Below, piece after piece: positions 55,700-64,000 of a stretch of 64,000 bases of DNA. The notes beneath the pieces were generated by a model that had not been told where the DNA came from, did no database searches, and worked only from the letters and a program-made list of their open reading frames with translations. The number at the start of each line of letters is the position of its first letter. Within the stretch, counting starts at the first letter, position 1. This stretch comes from Rhodospirillales bacterium (lineage in GTDB: Bacteria; Pseudomonadota; Alphaproteobacteria; SMXQ01). Where the stretch lies: contig JABIXC010000007.1 in assembly GCA_018666775.1 (NCBI GenBank), positions 378,015 through 442,014 of the forward strand. The letters run 5' to 3'. The translations under genes were made by a program, and so were the position numbers.

Positions 55700-55715
55700 C
55701 CTCCCTTGCGGGAGG
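55700..55715 (+). promoter_or_regulatory. Hairpin in the rpsA leader
   Basis: CCTCCC-TTGC-GGGAGG is a perfect 6-bp stem with a tetraloop, about 97 bases upstream of rpsA. S1 represses its own synthesis in E. coli through leader RNA structure; a similar role here is only suggested. The gap 55661-55811 holds no gene. Confidence 0.35.
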
Positions 55716-55811
55716 TTCCTTGCTTTGCAGGGAAACAGGCCGCCCCCTCCAAATTGGGAAGCGCCATTGGGGCGCGGGGCCGCCGCGAAAAGGAAAAAAG
55801 GTAGAGAACAT

Positions 55812-57647
55812 ATGTCAGATCAAAGCGCCGGACAGGCAGAAGCCTATTCGACTGGCGAAAACTTTTCAGAATTATTGGAAGAATCCCTCATCAATGGTGG
55901 CCCCGCCGAAGGCAATGTCCTTAAGGGCAACGTCATCGCCGTGGAAAACGACATGGCAATTATCGATGTCGGCCTTAAATCTGCAGGCAGGGTTCCGCTT
56001 AAGGAATTTGCAGCGCCCGGTCAAAAGTCCGAGCTCAAGCCCGGAGATGAAGTAGAAGTCCTTCTGGAACGATACGAAGACCGCAACGGAGAAGCCGTTC
56101 TCAGCCGGGAAAAAGCCCGTCGCGAAGAATCGTGGATCTTGCTGGAAAAAGCACATCTGGATAGCGAACGGGTTCAGGGAACCATCTTTGGCCGGGTCAA
56201 AGGCGGATTTACCGTCGACCTTTCTGGTGCCATCGCCTTCCTGCCTGGCTCCCAAGTTGATATCCGGCCCATCCGCGATATCAGCCACCTTATGGGCACC
56301 CCCCAGGAATTTCAGATTCTCAAGATGGATCGTTCACGCGGCAACATTGTCGTGTCGCGACGTGCCGTGTTGGAAGAATCCCGCGCCGAAGCCCGCACAG
56401 AACTGATTGCCAACCTCAAGGAAGGCCAGGTTCTCGAAGGCATGGTCAAGAACATCACCGATTACGGTGCGTTCATTGATCTGGGCGGTGTTGATGGCTT
56501 GCTTCACATCACCGATATTTCATGGCGTCGTGTCAATCACCCGTCTGAAGTTCTGACTGTTGGCGATACCATCAAGGTTCAGATTATCCGTTTCAATCCT
56601 GAAAACCAGCGCATCAGCCTCGGCATGAAGCAACTGGAAACTGATCCATGGGAAGGCATCGAGCAGAAATATCCCGTGGGCACCAAGTTTACAGGCCGGA
56701 TCACCAACATTACCGATTACGGCGCCTTCGTCGAACTGGAACCAGGCGTCGAAGCGCTTATCCATGTTTCGGAAATGAGCTGGACCAAGAAAAATGTCCA
56801 TCCGGGCAAGATCGTCTCCACCTCTCAGGAAGTGGAAGTTATGGTTTTGGATGTCGACCCGCAAAAGCGTCGCATCTCTCTCGGTCTCAAGCAATGTTCA
56901 GAAAATCCATGGCAGGACTTTTCCGAACAGTTCAAGCCTGGCCTTGAACTTGAGGGTGAAATTAAAAATATCACCGAATTTGGCCTGTTCGTTGGCCTGC
57001 CCGGTGATATTGACGGCATGATCCATTTGTCTGACGTTGACTGGAACCGCTCTGGCGAAGAAGTGCTCGCCGATTTCAACAAGGGCGATATCATTAAGGT
57101 CAAGGTTCTGGATATTGACATCGAAAAGGAACGGATCAGTCTTGGCATCAAGCAGCTGACCGAAGATCCCTTTGAAGGCCGTGCCGATGAACTGAAAAAA
57201 GGCGCTGTCGTCACGTGTACGGTCAAGGCCGTCACTGACAATGGTCTGGAAGTTGATGTGGATGGTACCCAGGGCTTTATTCGCCGAGGCGATTTGGCAA
57301 GGGACCGTTCCGAACAACGCCCTGATCGTTTTGCCGTTGGTGAAAAAGTCGATGCGCAGATTTCCAATGTTGATCGCTCAACGCGGAAACTGACCCTATC
57401 CATCAAAGTTCGTGAAGTCAGGGAAGAAAAAGAAGCCATGGCCCAGTTCGGATCTTCAGATTCCGGTGCCAGCCTTGGCGACATCCTTGGTGCCGCAATC
57501 AGCAAAGCGAACGAAGCCCGCGGCGACGCAGGGGATGATGAAACTGCAGATGACGTTGTGGAAGAAGCTGTCGAAGAAGTTGTCGAAGCTGAACCCGCAA
57601 AAGCAGATGCAGAAGCAGAAGCAGATAAGCCCGGGAAAGAAGACTAA
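55812..57647 (+). CDS. rpsA: 30S ribosomal protein S1
   Basis: A 611-residue protein with six S1 (OB-fold) repeats, visible as repeated VKNITDYGAFIDLGG-like and ITNITDYGAFVELEPG-like segments between about residues 35 and 550, and an acidic, Ala/Glu/Asp-rich tail. S1 binds mRNA leaders on the 30S subunit and is needed to start translation of structured or SD-poor messages. The ATG at 55812 is the family start; the open frame extends upstream into the cmk end but has no similarity. The Shine-Dalgarno is weak (GTAGAGAA), as often in rpsA. Confidence 0.97.
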   Translation: MSDQSAGQAEAYSTGENFSELLEESLINGGPAEGNVLKGNVIAVENDMAIIDVGLKSAGRVPLKEFAAPGQKSELKPGDEVEVLLERYEDRNGEAVLSREKARREESWILLEKAHLDSERVQGTIFGRVKGGFTVDLSGAIAFLPGSQVDIRPIRDISHLMGTPQEFQILKMDRSRGNIVVSRRAVLEESRAEARTELIANLKEGQVLEGMVKNITDYGAFIDLGGVDGLLHITDISWRRVNHPSEVLTVGDTIKVQIIRFNPENQRISLGMKQLETDPWEGIEQKYPVGTKFTGRITNITDYGAFVELEPGVEALIHVSEMSWTKKNVHPGKIVSTSQEVEVMVLDVDPQKRRISLGLKQCSENPWQDFSEQFKPGLELEGEIKNITEFGLFVGLPGDIDGMIHLSDVDWNRSGEEVLADFNKGDIIKVKVLDIDIEKERISLGIKQLTEDPFEGRADELKKGAVVTCTVKAVTDNGLEVDVDGTQGFIRRGDLARDRSEQRPDRFAVGEKVDAQISNVDRSTRKLTLSIKVREVREEKEAMAQFGSSDSGASLGDILGAAISKANEARGDAGDDETADDVVEEAVEEVVEAEPAKADAEAEADKPGKED

Positions 57648-57692
57648 TTCCCTGAGCGGAGTCACCTTATGAAAGAGGACGATTAAAAACCC

Positions 57693-58598
57693 ATGTCCTT
57701 CGATTCCGATATCGCGATTGATCGCAGGCGGACCAGGCGTCACCTTAAATGGTGGCGTCTGGTTTCCGTTATCGCCATCACCGCACTTTTAATTGTCGCT
57801 TTTGCTGAAAACAGCAACGTGTTTACCCGCAGCCATATTGCCCGAATTTCCGTTTCCGGGATCATTGTCGAAAGCCAGTTCCGGGCACGGACGTTGCGCC
57901 GGATCGCGGCCAATAAAAAAATTAAAGCATTGATTGTCCATATCAACAGTCCCGGCGGGACTGTGGTTGGCGGGGAATCGCTGTATCTAGATCTGCGTGC
58001 AGTGGCCGCCAAAAAACCTGTGATCGCCGTCATGGGGACCCTTGCCGCATCGGGGGGCTACATGGCAGCCCTTGGGGCCGATCATATCCTTGCCCGTGAA
58101 GGAACCGTCACCGGCTCTATCGGCGTGATCTTGCAAAGCACCGACGTCACGGGGCTGCTTGGCAAACTGGGCATCAAGGCAGAAGCCATCAAATCTGCCC
58201 CCCTTAAAGCTGTCCCATCCCCGTTTGAGCCTCTGACCCAAAAAGGCCGTATTGCCGCGCGCACCGTCGTGATGGACATGTATGGTCAATTTGTGGGCAT
58301 GGTGGCAAAAAGGCGCGACATGAGCCTGGTAAAGGCCCGAAAACTTGCTGATGGGCGTATTTTCACTGGTCGCCAAGCCTTAAAACTGGGCCTGATCGAT
58401 GGCATTGGGGGTGAAACCCAAGCCCGGATTTGGCTGACAAAATCCCGTGATTTGGCCGCGAAACTTCCACTTAAAGATGTTAGAACGACGCGAGAAAGTG
58501 ATGGGCCCTTCGATTTCTTCCGGCAAATGATGGGAAAAACATTGTTTTCTGAAAGACTTACACTTGACGGGCTGATTTCACTTTGGCAACCTGAGTGA
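57693..58598 (+). CDS. sppA: Signal peptide peptidase SppA (short form)
   Basis: A 301-residue membrane-anchored serine protease. One N-terminal membrane segment, LVSVIAITALLIVAFA (about 23-38), precedes the protease domain. The nucleophile is Ser in GTLAASGGYMAA (near residue 113) and the general base is Lys in SAPLKAVPSP (near 170). It degrades signal peptides left in the inner membrane. Members of the E. coli type are twice as long (two tandem domains); this is the short single-domain form usual in many bacteria. It lies 45 bases after rpsA. Confidence 0.93.
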   Translation: MSFDSDIAIDRRRTRRHLKWWRLVSVIAITALLIVAFAENSNVFTRSHIARISVSGIIVESQFRARTLRRIAANKKIKALIVHINSPGGTVVGGESLYLDLRAVAAKKPVIAVMGTLAASGGYMAALGADHILAREGTVTGSIGVILQSTDVTGLLGKLGIKAEAIKSAPLKAVPSPFEPLTQKGRIAARTVVMDMYGQFVGMVAKRRDMSLVKARKLADGRIFTGRQALKLGLIDGIGGETQARIWLTKSRDLAAKLPLKDVRTTRESDGPFDFFRQMMGKTLFSERLTLDGLISLWQPE

Positions 58599-58665
58599 TA
58601 TACATTCTATTAAATCACGAATTTCTGAAAATTTTGGCCAAAGGCCATAAGGCAGAGAGAATGCC

Positions 58666-58947
58666 ATGACCAAATCTGAACTTATCCTGCGTCTCGCTGA
58701 GAAAAATCCGCACCTCTACCACAGAGATGTGGAACGTATTGTCACGGCTATTTTTGATGAAATCAGCACGGCCCTTTCGCGTGGCGATCGGGTGGAGCTT
58801 CGTGGCTTCGGGGCATTTTCGGTCAAAAATCGTGATGCCCGTACCGGTCGCAACCCCAGGACGGGTGAATCGGTTCAGGTCGCAGAAAAGCATGTTCCGT
58901 TCTTTAAAACCGGAAAGCTTCTTCGCGAGCGCCTGAACGCGCGCTAA
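58666..58947 (+). CDS. ihfB: Integration host factor subunit beta
   Basis: A 93-residue DNA-bending protein beginning [17 protein letters not shown], with the HU/IHF signature [22 protein letters not shown] at about 46-67, in which the Pro in RNPRTGE intercalates into DNA. It pairs with IhfA, which is elsewhere. It follows sppA after 67 bases. IHF commonly assists sigma-54 promoters, whose factor rpoN is also in the window. Confidence 0.97.
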   Translation: MTKSELILRLAEKNPHLYHRDVERIVTAIFDEISTALSRGDRVELRGFGAFSVKNRDARTGRNPRTGESVQVAEKHVPFFKTGKLLRERLNAR

Positions 58948-59020
58948 CGCCTGACCTGACAGTTTCGCGCTCTGGCAACCTGCTATTCATCTCTTGGACA
59001 ATCAAGGTGAGGATTAAACC

Positions 59021-59410
59021 GTGCGCCTCTTGTTCTGGCTTCTTGCCATTCCCTGCCTTGCCCTTGGGGGGGCTTTTGCCGCCGTTAACGTGGCACCCCT
59101 GACCTTGCGCATATGGCCGCTGCCCTTTGAGGTGACGGTGCCTATCTATGGCGCTGTTCTTGGTGCTTTTTTCTCAGGATGCGCCATTACGGCACTTTAT
59201 TACTGGATTTCCGGGGTTCCGGGGTGGTTTGCCCGCAGGCGCGGCCAAAAACGCGAGCGTGAACTGGAAGCAGAAACCCAACGGTTACAAACCCGTTTGA
59301 GCGAAATTGAACAAACGGGCCATGGCCACCCGGTGGGCATGGGCAATGAATTTAGCCCCACACCCCAACCAGGCCGCATCCGTCGTCTGCTTGCGTCAGG
59401 GAACGAATAA
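59021..59410 (+). CDS. LapA-domain (DUF1049) membrane protein
   Basis: A 129-residue protein with two membrane segments (FWLLAIPCLALGGAFAAV at about 5-22 and VPIYGAVLGAFFSGCAITALYYWI at about 40-63) and a cytoplasmic coiled-coil tail (about 75-100, KRERELEAETQRLQTRL). This is the LapA-type architecture; E. coli LapA works with LapB in LPS assembly control. No lapB is adjacent. The start is GTG at 59021, preceded by AAGGTGAGG. Confidence 0.8.
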   Translation: MRLLFWLLAIPCLALGGAFAAVNVAPLTLRIWPLPFEVTVPIYGAVLGAFFSGCAITALYYWISGVPGWFARRRGQKRERELEAETQRLQTRLSEIEQTGHGHPVGMGNEFSPTPQPGRIRRLLASGNE

Positions 59411-59518
59411 CCCACAAATAGCCCACCAATATTCTAAATGTCGGGTTTTGGTTGTCTTAACCCCGTATAAGGCTATAAATCGGCCCCAATTTTACTGATT
59501 TGATTCCAGGCTTGAGCC

Positions 59519-60289
59519 ATGACCCAAAACCCATCCCATACCGTGCGCCCCGGTTCCATCAGGGACCGTATCTTCTGTGCCATTGATACCCCGGATATCG
59601 ATCGCGCGCGCGCGATGGCAAAATCGCTCTCTGGTGCCATCGGGGGCATCAAACTGGGGCTGGAATTTTTCACAGCCAACGGCCCCGATGGCGTGCGCCG
59701 GGTGATGGATGAAGCGCCAGATGCCGCGCTGTTTCTGGACCTGAAATTTCATGACATTCCCAACACCGTGGCCGCTGCCATGCGATCCGCCGCAGTGCTT
59801 GGGCCAGCGATTATCAATGTCCATGGCTTTGGTGGCCGGGCCATGCTGGAAGCCGCATACAAGGGTGCCGAAGAAGGTGCTGCCGATGCCGGCCACCCAC
59901 GACCAAAGGTGATTGCCGTCACCGTCCTGACATCGCTGGACCAAACCGACCTTGAAGCCATGAACATTGCAGGCACGGTCGAAGATCAGGTGGAGGCTCT
60001 GGCACGAACCATTGCTGCGTGCGGATTGGACGGCGTGGTGTGTTCGGCACTGGAAATTGCCAGTTTACGTGCAGCCCTTGGGCCTGATTTTATTCTGGTC
60101 ACCCCGGGCATCCGCCCAAAAGGCGCAGATATAGGGGATCAAAAACGCATCATGACACCGACAGACGCCATCAAAGCCGGTTCTGATTATCTGGTGATTG
60201 GCCGCCCCATTACCGCGGCCCCAGATCCCGCCGCAGCCGCCCAAAAAATTGTCGAAGACATTGAAAATGGAGATCACGCCCAATCATGA
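59519..60289 (+). CDS. pyrF: Orotidine 5'-phosphate decarboxylase
   Basis: A 256-residue enzyme of pyrimidine synthesis that converts OMP to UMP. FCAIDTPD near residue 20 and GIKLGLEFF near 43 form the phosphate and substrate strands, and LDLKFHDIPNTV near 75 holds the Asp-Lys-Asp catalytic set. VTPGIRP near 194 and YLVIGRPIT near 222 bind phosphate. It overlaps the trpF start by four bases, a common pairing with the trp genes in alphaproteobacteria. Confidence 0.97.
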   Translation: MTQNPSHTVRPGSIRDRIFCAIDTPDIDRARAMAKSLSGAIGGIKLGLEFFTANGPDGVRRVMDEAPDAALFLDLKFHDIPNTVAAAMRSAAVLGPAIINVHGFGGRAMLEAAYKGAEEGAADAGHPRPKVIAVTVLTSLDQTDLEAMNIAGTVEDQVEALARTIAACGLDGVVCSALEIASLRAALGPDFILVTPGIRPKGADIGDQKRIMTPTDAIKAGSDYLVIGRPITAAPDPAAAAQKIVEDIENGDHAQS

Positions 60290-60933
60290 CCATTGCTGTC
60301 AAAATTTGCGGAGTTAATTCGAAGGTCGCCATGACGGCGGCAATTTATGGGGGTGCTGCCCTGGTTGGGTTAATGTTTTACCCGCCATCACCCCGGTTTC
60401 TTTCCCTGGAACTAGCCGCCGAACTTTCTGCCATGGTCCCGAAAGGCACATGGCGGGTTGGCGTCTTTGTCGATGCCGATGATGACACCATTGCCAAAAC
60501 CCTGAAAGCAGCCCCCTTTGATATGTTGCAATTTCATGGTGATGAAAGCCCTGAACGGGTAGCCGAGGCAAAAGCGCGGTTTGGCCTTCCTGTCATCAAG
60601 GCCATTAAAATTGCCACTTCTGACGACATTGCATCGGCAAAAGCATTCGATGCGGTTGCTGATTATCTTTTGTTCGATGCCTTGGCCCCCGCAGAAGACA
60701 AAGATGCCTTACCCGGCGGCAATGCCCTGAAATTTGACTGGCGCCTTTTAAAAGGGACCACCTGGAACCATCCATGGATGTTGTCGGGGGGTCTGGATGC
60801 CAATAATCTGGCCCAGGCCATTGAAACCGCCGGGGCGCTGGCCGTTGATGTATCATCTGGTGTCGAAACCGGGCCCGGACAGAAAGATCCCGTATTGATC
60901 CAGTCTTTTCTGGAAGCCGCATCACAATTGTAA
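60286..60933 (+). CDS. trpF: Phosphoribosylanthranilate isomerase
   Basis: A 215-residue TIM-barrel enzyme of tryptophan synthesis. KICGVNS near residue 5 holds the catalytic Cys, VGVFVDAD near 58 leads to the barrel core, LLFDA near 125 holds the catalytic Asp, and LSGGLDANN near 161 and DVSSGVETGPGQKD near 188 bind phosphate. The ATG is coupled to the pyrF stop by a four-base overlap. It is followed by trpB after 27 bases. Confidence 0.97.
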   Translation: MTIAVKICGVNSKVAMTAAIYGGAALVGLMFYPPSPRFLSLELAAELSAMVPKGTWRVGVFVDADDDTIAKTLKAAPFDMLQFHGDESPERVAEAKARFGLPVIKAIKIATSDDIASAKAFDAVADYLLFDALAPAEDKDALPGGNALKFDWRLLKGTTWNHPWMLSGGLDANNLAQAIETAGALAVDVSSGVETGPGQKDPVLIQSFLEAASQL

Positions 60934-60960
60934 TGGGCATCAAACACCCAATACCCTAAA

Positions 60961-62184
60961 ATGAGCCCGATTATGAACACCACAAATATCTATGGTTCCG
61001 GCCCCGATGAAGCGGGCCATTTTGATAGTTTTGGCGGCCGGTTTGTCGCTGAAACCCTGATGCCGCTTATCCTTGATCTGGAAAAGGCATGGATTGAGTC
61101 AAAAAATGATCCTGCCTTCGCTGTGGAACTCGATGATTTCCTCAACAATTATGCCGGCCGGCCATCGCCGCTTTATTTTGCCGAACGCCTGACCAAGCAT
61201 TTGGGCGGGGCAAAGATTTATTTTAAGCGCGATGAGCTTAACCACACCGGGTCTCATAAGATCAACAATTGTTTGGGCCAAATTCTTTTGGCCCGGCGCA
61301 TGGGCAAAACCCGCATCATTGCCGAAACTGGTGCCGGTCAGCATGGCGTGGCCACGGCCACGGTCTGTGCCCGGTTTGGCCTGAGCTGCACCATTTATAT
61401 GGGCGAAACCGATATCAAACGCCAACAACCTAATGTCTTTCGCATGAAACTGTTGGGTGCCGAAGTGATCCCGGTGACGTCGGGTTCCCAAACCCTTAAA
61501 GATGCCATGAACGAAGCGCTGCGCGATTGGGTCGCCAATGTCGAAAACACCTATTACCTGATCGGTACCGCCGCCGGGCCGCACCCCTATCCGGCCATGG
61601 TCCGGGATTTCCAATCCATCATCGGGCGCGAAACCCGCATCCAGATGCAAGCCGCCGAAGGCCGCCTGCCCGATTCTCTGGTCGCGTGCATCGGTGGCGG
61701 ATCAAACGCCATCGGCCTGTTCCACACGTTTCTGGACACCCCCGAAATTGACATGTTTGCCGTTGAAGCCGCAGGCAATGGCATTGAAACCGGCAAGCAT
61801 GCCGCCTCTATCAGTGCCGGATCGCCGGGGGTTCTCCATGGCAACCGCACTTATCTTTTGCAAGATGATGATGGCCAGATCACAGAGGCACACTCTATTT
61901 CTGCAGGGCTCGATTACCCCGGCATTGGCCCGGAACACGCATGGCTGCACGATCAGGGGCGGGTCAATTATGTGTCCGCCACCGATAAGGAAGCCCTGGC
62001 TGCGTTCAAACTATGCTCGCAGTTGGAAGGCATTATTCCGGCCCTTGAGCCCGCCCATGCACTCGCCCACGTCATCCGCATGGCGCCATCGCTTCCATCT
62101 GATCATCTTTTGGTCATGAACCTGTGTGGGCGCGGCGACAAGGATGTGTTTACCGTCTCTGACCTTCTTGAGGAATCACTGTGA
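60961..62184 (+). CDS. trpB: Tryptophan synthase beta chain
   Basis: A 407-residue PLP subunit that makes tryptophan from indole and serine. The PLP lysine is in [15 protein letters not shown] (near residue 98), [16 protein letters not shown] near 121 is the substrate loop and [12 protein letters not shown] near 243 the phosphate-binding loop. Alternative in-frame ATG at 60973 has GAG upstream and would remove four residues. The stop overlaps the trpA start by four bases, coupling the two subunits. Confidence 0.97.
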   Translation: MSPIMNTTNIYGSGPDEAGHFDSFGGRFVAETLMPLILDLEKAWIESKNDPAFAVELDDFLNNYAGRPSPLYFAERLTKHLGGAKIYFKRDELNHTGSHKINNCLGQILLARRMGKTRIIAETGAGQHGVATATVCARFGLSCTIYMGETDIKRQQPNVFRMKLLGAEVIPVTSGSQTLKDAMNEALRDWVANVENTYYLIGTAAGPHPYPAMVRDFQSIIGRETRIQMQAAEGRLPDSLVACIGGGSNAIGLFHTFLDTPEIDMFAVEAAGNGIETGKHAASISAGSPGVLHGNRTYLLQDDDGQITEAHSISAGLDYPGIGPEHAWLHDQGRVNYVSATDKEALAAFKLCSQLEGIIPALEPAHALAHVIRMAPSLPSDHLLVMNLCGRGDKDVFTVSDLLEESL

Positions 62185-63029
62185 GCGCACCAATGAAGGA
62201 CCGGATTGGTCAGCGGTTTAAAGCCTTGGCCGAAGAAGGCCGCGCGGGCCTTGTGACCTTCATCACGGCAGGGGATCCAGATATGGAAACCTCAAACGCA
62301 CTCTTGTCTGGGCTATCTGAGGCTGGGGCCGACCTGATCGAGCTGGGCATGCCCTTTTCTGATCCCATGGCCGATGGCCCCGAGATTCAAGCCGCCAGTT
62401 TGCGCGCGCTAAAGGCTGGCCACAACATGATCAAGACCCTTGAAATGGTTCGCACGTTTCGCAAATCCGATGATGAAACGCCGATCATTCTTATGGGCTA
62501 TTACAACCCTATCTATATTTACGGCAATGATCGCTTTTTAACCGATGCATTGGCTGCTGGCGTGGATGGGCTGATCATTGTTGATCTGCCACCAGAAGAA
62601 GACGAAGAACTTTGCCTGCCATCCCTTAAAGCCAACATGCACTTCATCCGGCTGGCAACCCCCACCACCGATGAAAAGCGTATGACCCAGGTTTTGAAAA
62701 ACACGTCAGGGTTCATCTATTATGTCTCTATCACCGGCATTACCGGCACCCGGATGGCCAATGCGGACGATGCGTGCGCGCGCGTTGAACAGCTGCGCAC
62801 CGCCACCGATCTTCCCATTGCCATTGGTTTCGGCATCAAAACACCAGAACAAGCGGCCGCCATGGCCCGCATCGCTGATGCGACCGTGGTTGGCAGCGCC
62901 GTGGTAACCTGCATACGTGAAGGGCTTGACGATGAAGGGTCTGCAAAGCCAGAATTGATTGATAATACCCATGCTTTTGTATCAAAATTGGCGGACGGTG
63001 TTCGCAATGCCCGTGATAAACAGAAATAA
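62181..63029 (+). CDS. trpA: Tryptophan synthase alpha chain
   Basis: A 282-residue TIM-barrel subunit that releases indole from indole-3-glycerol phosphate. The catalytic Glu is in [19 protein letters not shown] (near residue 53-71) and the catalytic Asp is in the same segment (DP). [12 protein letters not shown] near 177 and GFGIKTPEQ near 215 bind phosphate. It starts at GTG 62181, overlapping the trpB stop (GTGA); ATG at 62193 is an alternative. Confidence 0.97.
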   Translation: MSAPMKDRIGQRFKALAEEGRAGLVTFITAGDPDMETSNALLSGLSEAGADLIELGMPFSDPMADGPEIQAASLRALKAGHNMIKTLEMVRTFRKSDDETPIILMGYYNPIYIYGNDRFLTDALAAGVDGLIIVDLPPEEDEELCLPSLKANMHFIRLATPTTDEKRMTQVLKNTSGFIYYVSITGITGTRMANADDACARVEQLRTATDLPIAIGFGIKTPEQAAAMARIADATVVGSAVVTCIREGLDDEGSAKPELIDNTHAFVSKLADGVRNARDKQK

Positions 63030-63043
63030 TCCGGATCATTAAT

Positions 63044-63976
63044 ATGAATTGGCTTACAAATTTCGTCCGACCCAAAATCCGCGCGCTGGTTCGCAAGGAA
63101 AACGTGCCTGATAATCTCTGGCACAAATGTCCTTCTTGCGAACAAATGATCTTTCATCGCGAGCTGGCTTCCAGTCTTCATGTTTGTTCCCATTGCGGCC
63201 ACCATATGCGGGTGACGGCGAAAGAACGCCTCGATATGGTGTTCGATCCCGACAGCTATCAAATCATCGAGCTTCAGAAAACCATTGATGACCCCCTGAA
63301 ATTCAAGGACCAAAAACGGTATTCTGATCGGTTGAAAGAAAGCCGCAACAAGACCCAAGGCGACGATTCTATCTATGTTGCCCACGGCAAAATCGGCGGC
63401 ATGGGCGCGGTGGTTGCCGCATTCGATTTCCCATTTATGGGCGGCTCCATGGGGGTTGCCGTTGGCGAAGGTTTGATCGCCGCTGCCAGACTTGCCGTGC
63501 TGCAAGAAGCACCGCTGATTGTGTTTCCGGCATCCGGTGGGGCGCGTATGCAAGAAGGCATTTTATCGCTGATGCAAATGCCCAGAACCACCGTGGCCGT
63601 AGAAGAAGTTCGCGAGGCGGGCCTGCCCTATATTGTTGTCCTGACAGACCCCACTACTGGCGGGGTTTCCGCAAGCTTTGCCATGTTAGGTGACATTTCC
63701 ATTGCAGAACCCGGGGCCATCATTGGCTTTGCCGGATCGCGCGTGATCGAAAGCACCATCCGCGAAACCCTGCCCGAAGGATTCCAGCGCGCAGAATATC
63801 TTTTGGAACATGGCATGATCGATATGGTGGTTCACCGCCAGGACATGCATGACACCCTGGCCAGAATCATCGATCTTTTATGCAACCGCACACCTGCGGG
63901 TGATGTGGTGACCATGCCCGGCGCACCCGGAGGCAGGGATCGGCGTTCAAGCGGGAATGCTGTTCCTGGAAAATAG
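63044..63976 (+). CDS. accD: Acetyl-CoA carboxylase carboxyltransferase subunit beta
   Basis: A 310-residue subunit of the carboxyltransferase that makes malonyl-CoA. The zinc-binding head has CPSC near residue 26 and CSHCG near 47; the crotonase-like fold follows with SGGARMQEG near 165 and TDPTTGGVSASFAMLGD near 202. AccA is elsewhere. It follows trpA by 14 bases. The last 24 bases of the window contain no further gene start. Confidence 0.97.
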   Translation: MNWLTNFVRPKIRALVRKENVPDNLWHKCPSCEQMIFHRELASSLHVCSHCGHHMRVTAKERLDMVFDPDSYQIIELQKTIDDPLKFKDQKRYSDRLKESRNKTQGDDSIYVAHGKIGGMGAVVAAFDFPFMGGSMGVAVGEGLIAAARLAVLQEAPLIVFPASGGARMQEGILSLMQMPRTTVAVEEVREAGLPYIVVLTDPTTGGVSASFAMLGDISIAEPGAIIGFAGSRVIESTIRETLPEGFQRAEYLLEHGMIDMVVHRQDMHDTLARIIDLLCNRTPAGDVVTMPGAPGGRDRRSSGNAVPGK

Positions 63977-64000
63977 CGCCCTCCTCAAGCGGCTGAGAAA

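Noticed and set aside
55629-55811. In-frame extension of rpsA into the cmk end
   Set aside because: The extra residues have no S1 similarity, and the ATG at 55812 is the family start.

Overview
The window reads as a chromosomal segment of an alphaproteobacterium, most likely a Rhodospirillales-type lineage. The evidence is the gene orders (thrS-infC-rpmI-rplT-pheS-pheT-lepA; kdsD-lptC-lptA-lptB-rpoN-ptsN; aroA-cmk-rpsA-sppA-ihfB; pyrF-trpF-trpB-trpA-accD), the class II AroA, a TIGR02300 acidic-tail protein beside aroA, a DUF1150 protein and an NDUFA9-like protein. The taxonomic placement is inference; no rRNA gene is present. Four tRNA genes are present besides the selenium-related one discussed below as part of five in all: Sec(UCA), Ser(GGA), Leu(CAG) and Ala(GGC) are the complete list, i.e. 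four tRNA genes in total.

Region 1 (1-8523) is a compact selenium island and the most notable part. It holds selenoneine biosynthesis genes (senB, cut by the window edge, divergent from senA), a malonyl-CoA synthetase-like ligase translationally coupled to senA, and two divergently arranged selenoprotein genes whose in-frame UGA codons would make ordinary gene callers break them: a deiodinase-like protein (TUPPFR motif, UGA at complement 3957-3959) and a peroxiredoxin-like protein (UPYC motif, UGA at 4529-4531). The decoding machinery follows immediately: tRNA-Sec(UCA), selB and selA, all on the minus strand. Selenophosphate synthetase (selD/senC) is not in the window and may lie beyond the left edge. 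Hairpins that could act as bacterial SECIS elements follow both UGA codons.

Region 2 (8524-22600) is an accessory block of catabolic and transport genes in several transcription units: a D-aminoacylase-like amidohydrolase, a TctC-like periplasmic binding protein with an unusual Lys-rich C-terminal extension, an ACMSD-type amidohydrolase, three MFS transporters (two are convergent paralogues), an amidase, a cysteine-synthase-like PLP enzyme, a GMC oxidoreductase and a TauD-like dioxygenase. Their substrate cannot be read from sequence. The block ends at a frameshifted TPR remnant next to tRNA-Ser.

Region 3 (22600-36700) is core translation (lepA, pheTS, rplT, rpmI, infC with a probable AUA start, thrS), followed by two glycosyltransferases, an alpha/beta hydrolase, a small membrane protein and a glutathione transferase. 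Region 4 (36690-45100) has glutamate synthase gltBD, uppP and an NDUFA9-like protein. Region 5 (45287-52755) runs tRNA-Leu, rnd, then LPS-transport genes kdsD-lptC-lptA-lptB, then rpoN and ptsN, without an hpf gene between the last two. Region 6 (52900-63976) holds the TIGR02300 protein, aroA-cmk-rpsA-sppA-ihfB, a LapA-domain protein and pyrF-trpF-trpB-trpA-accD. No CRISPR array, insertion sequence, prophage or rRNA operon was seen.
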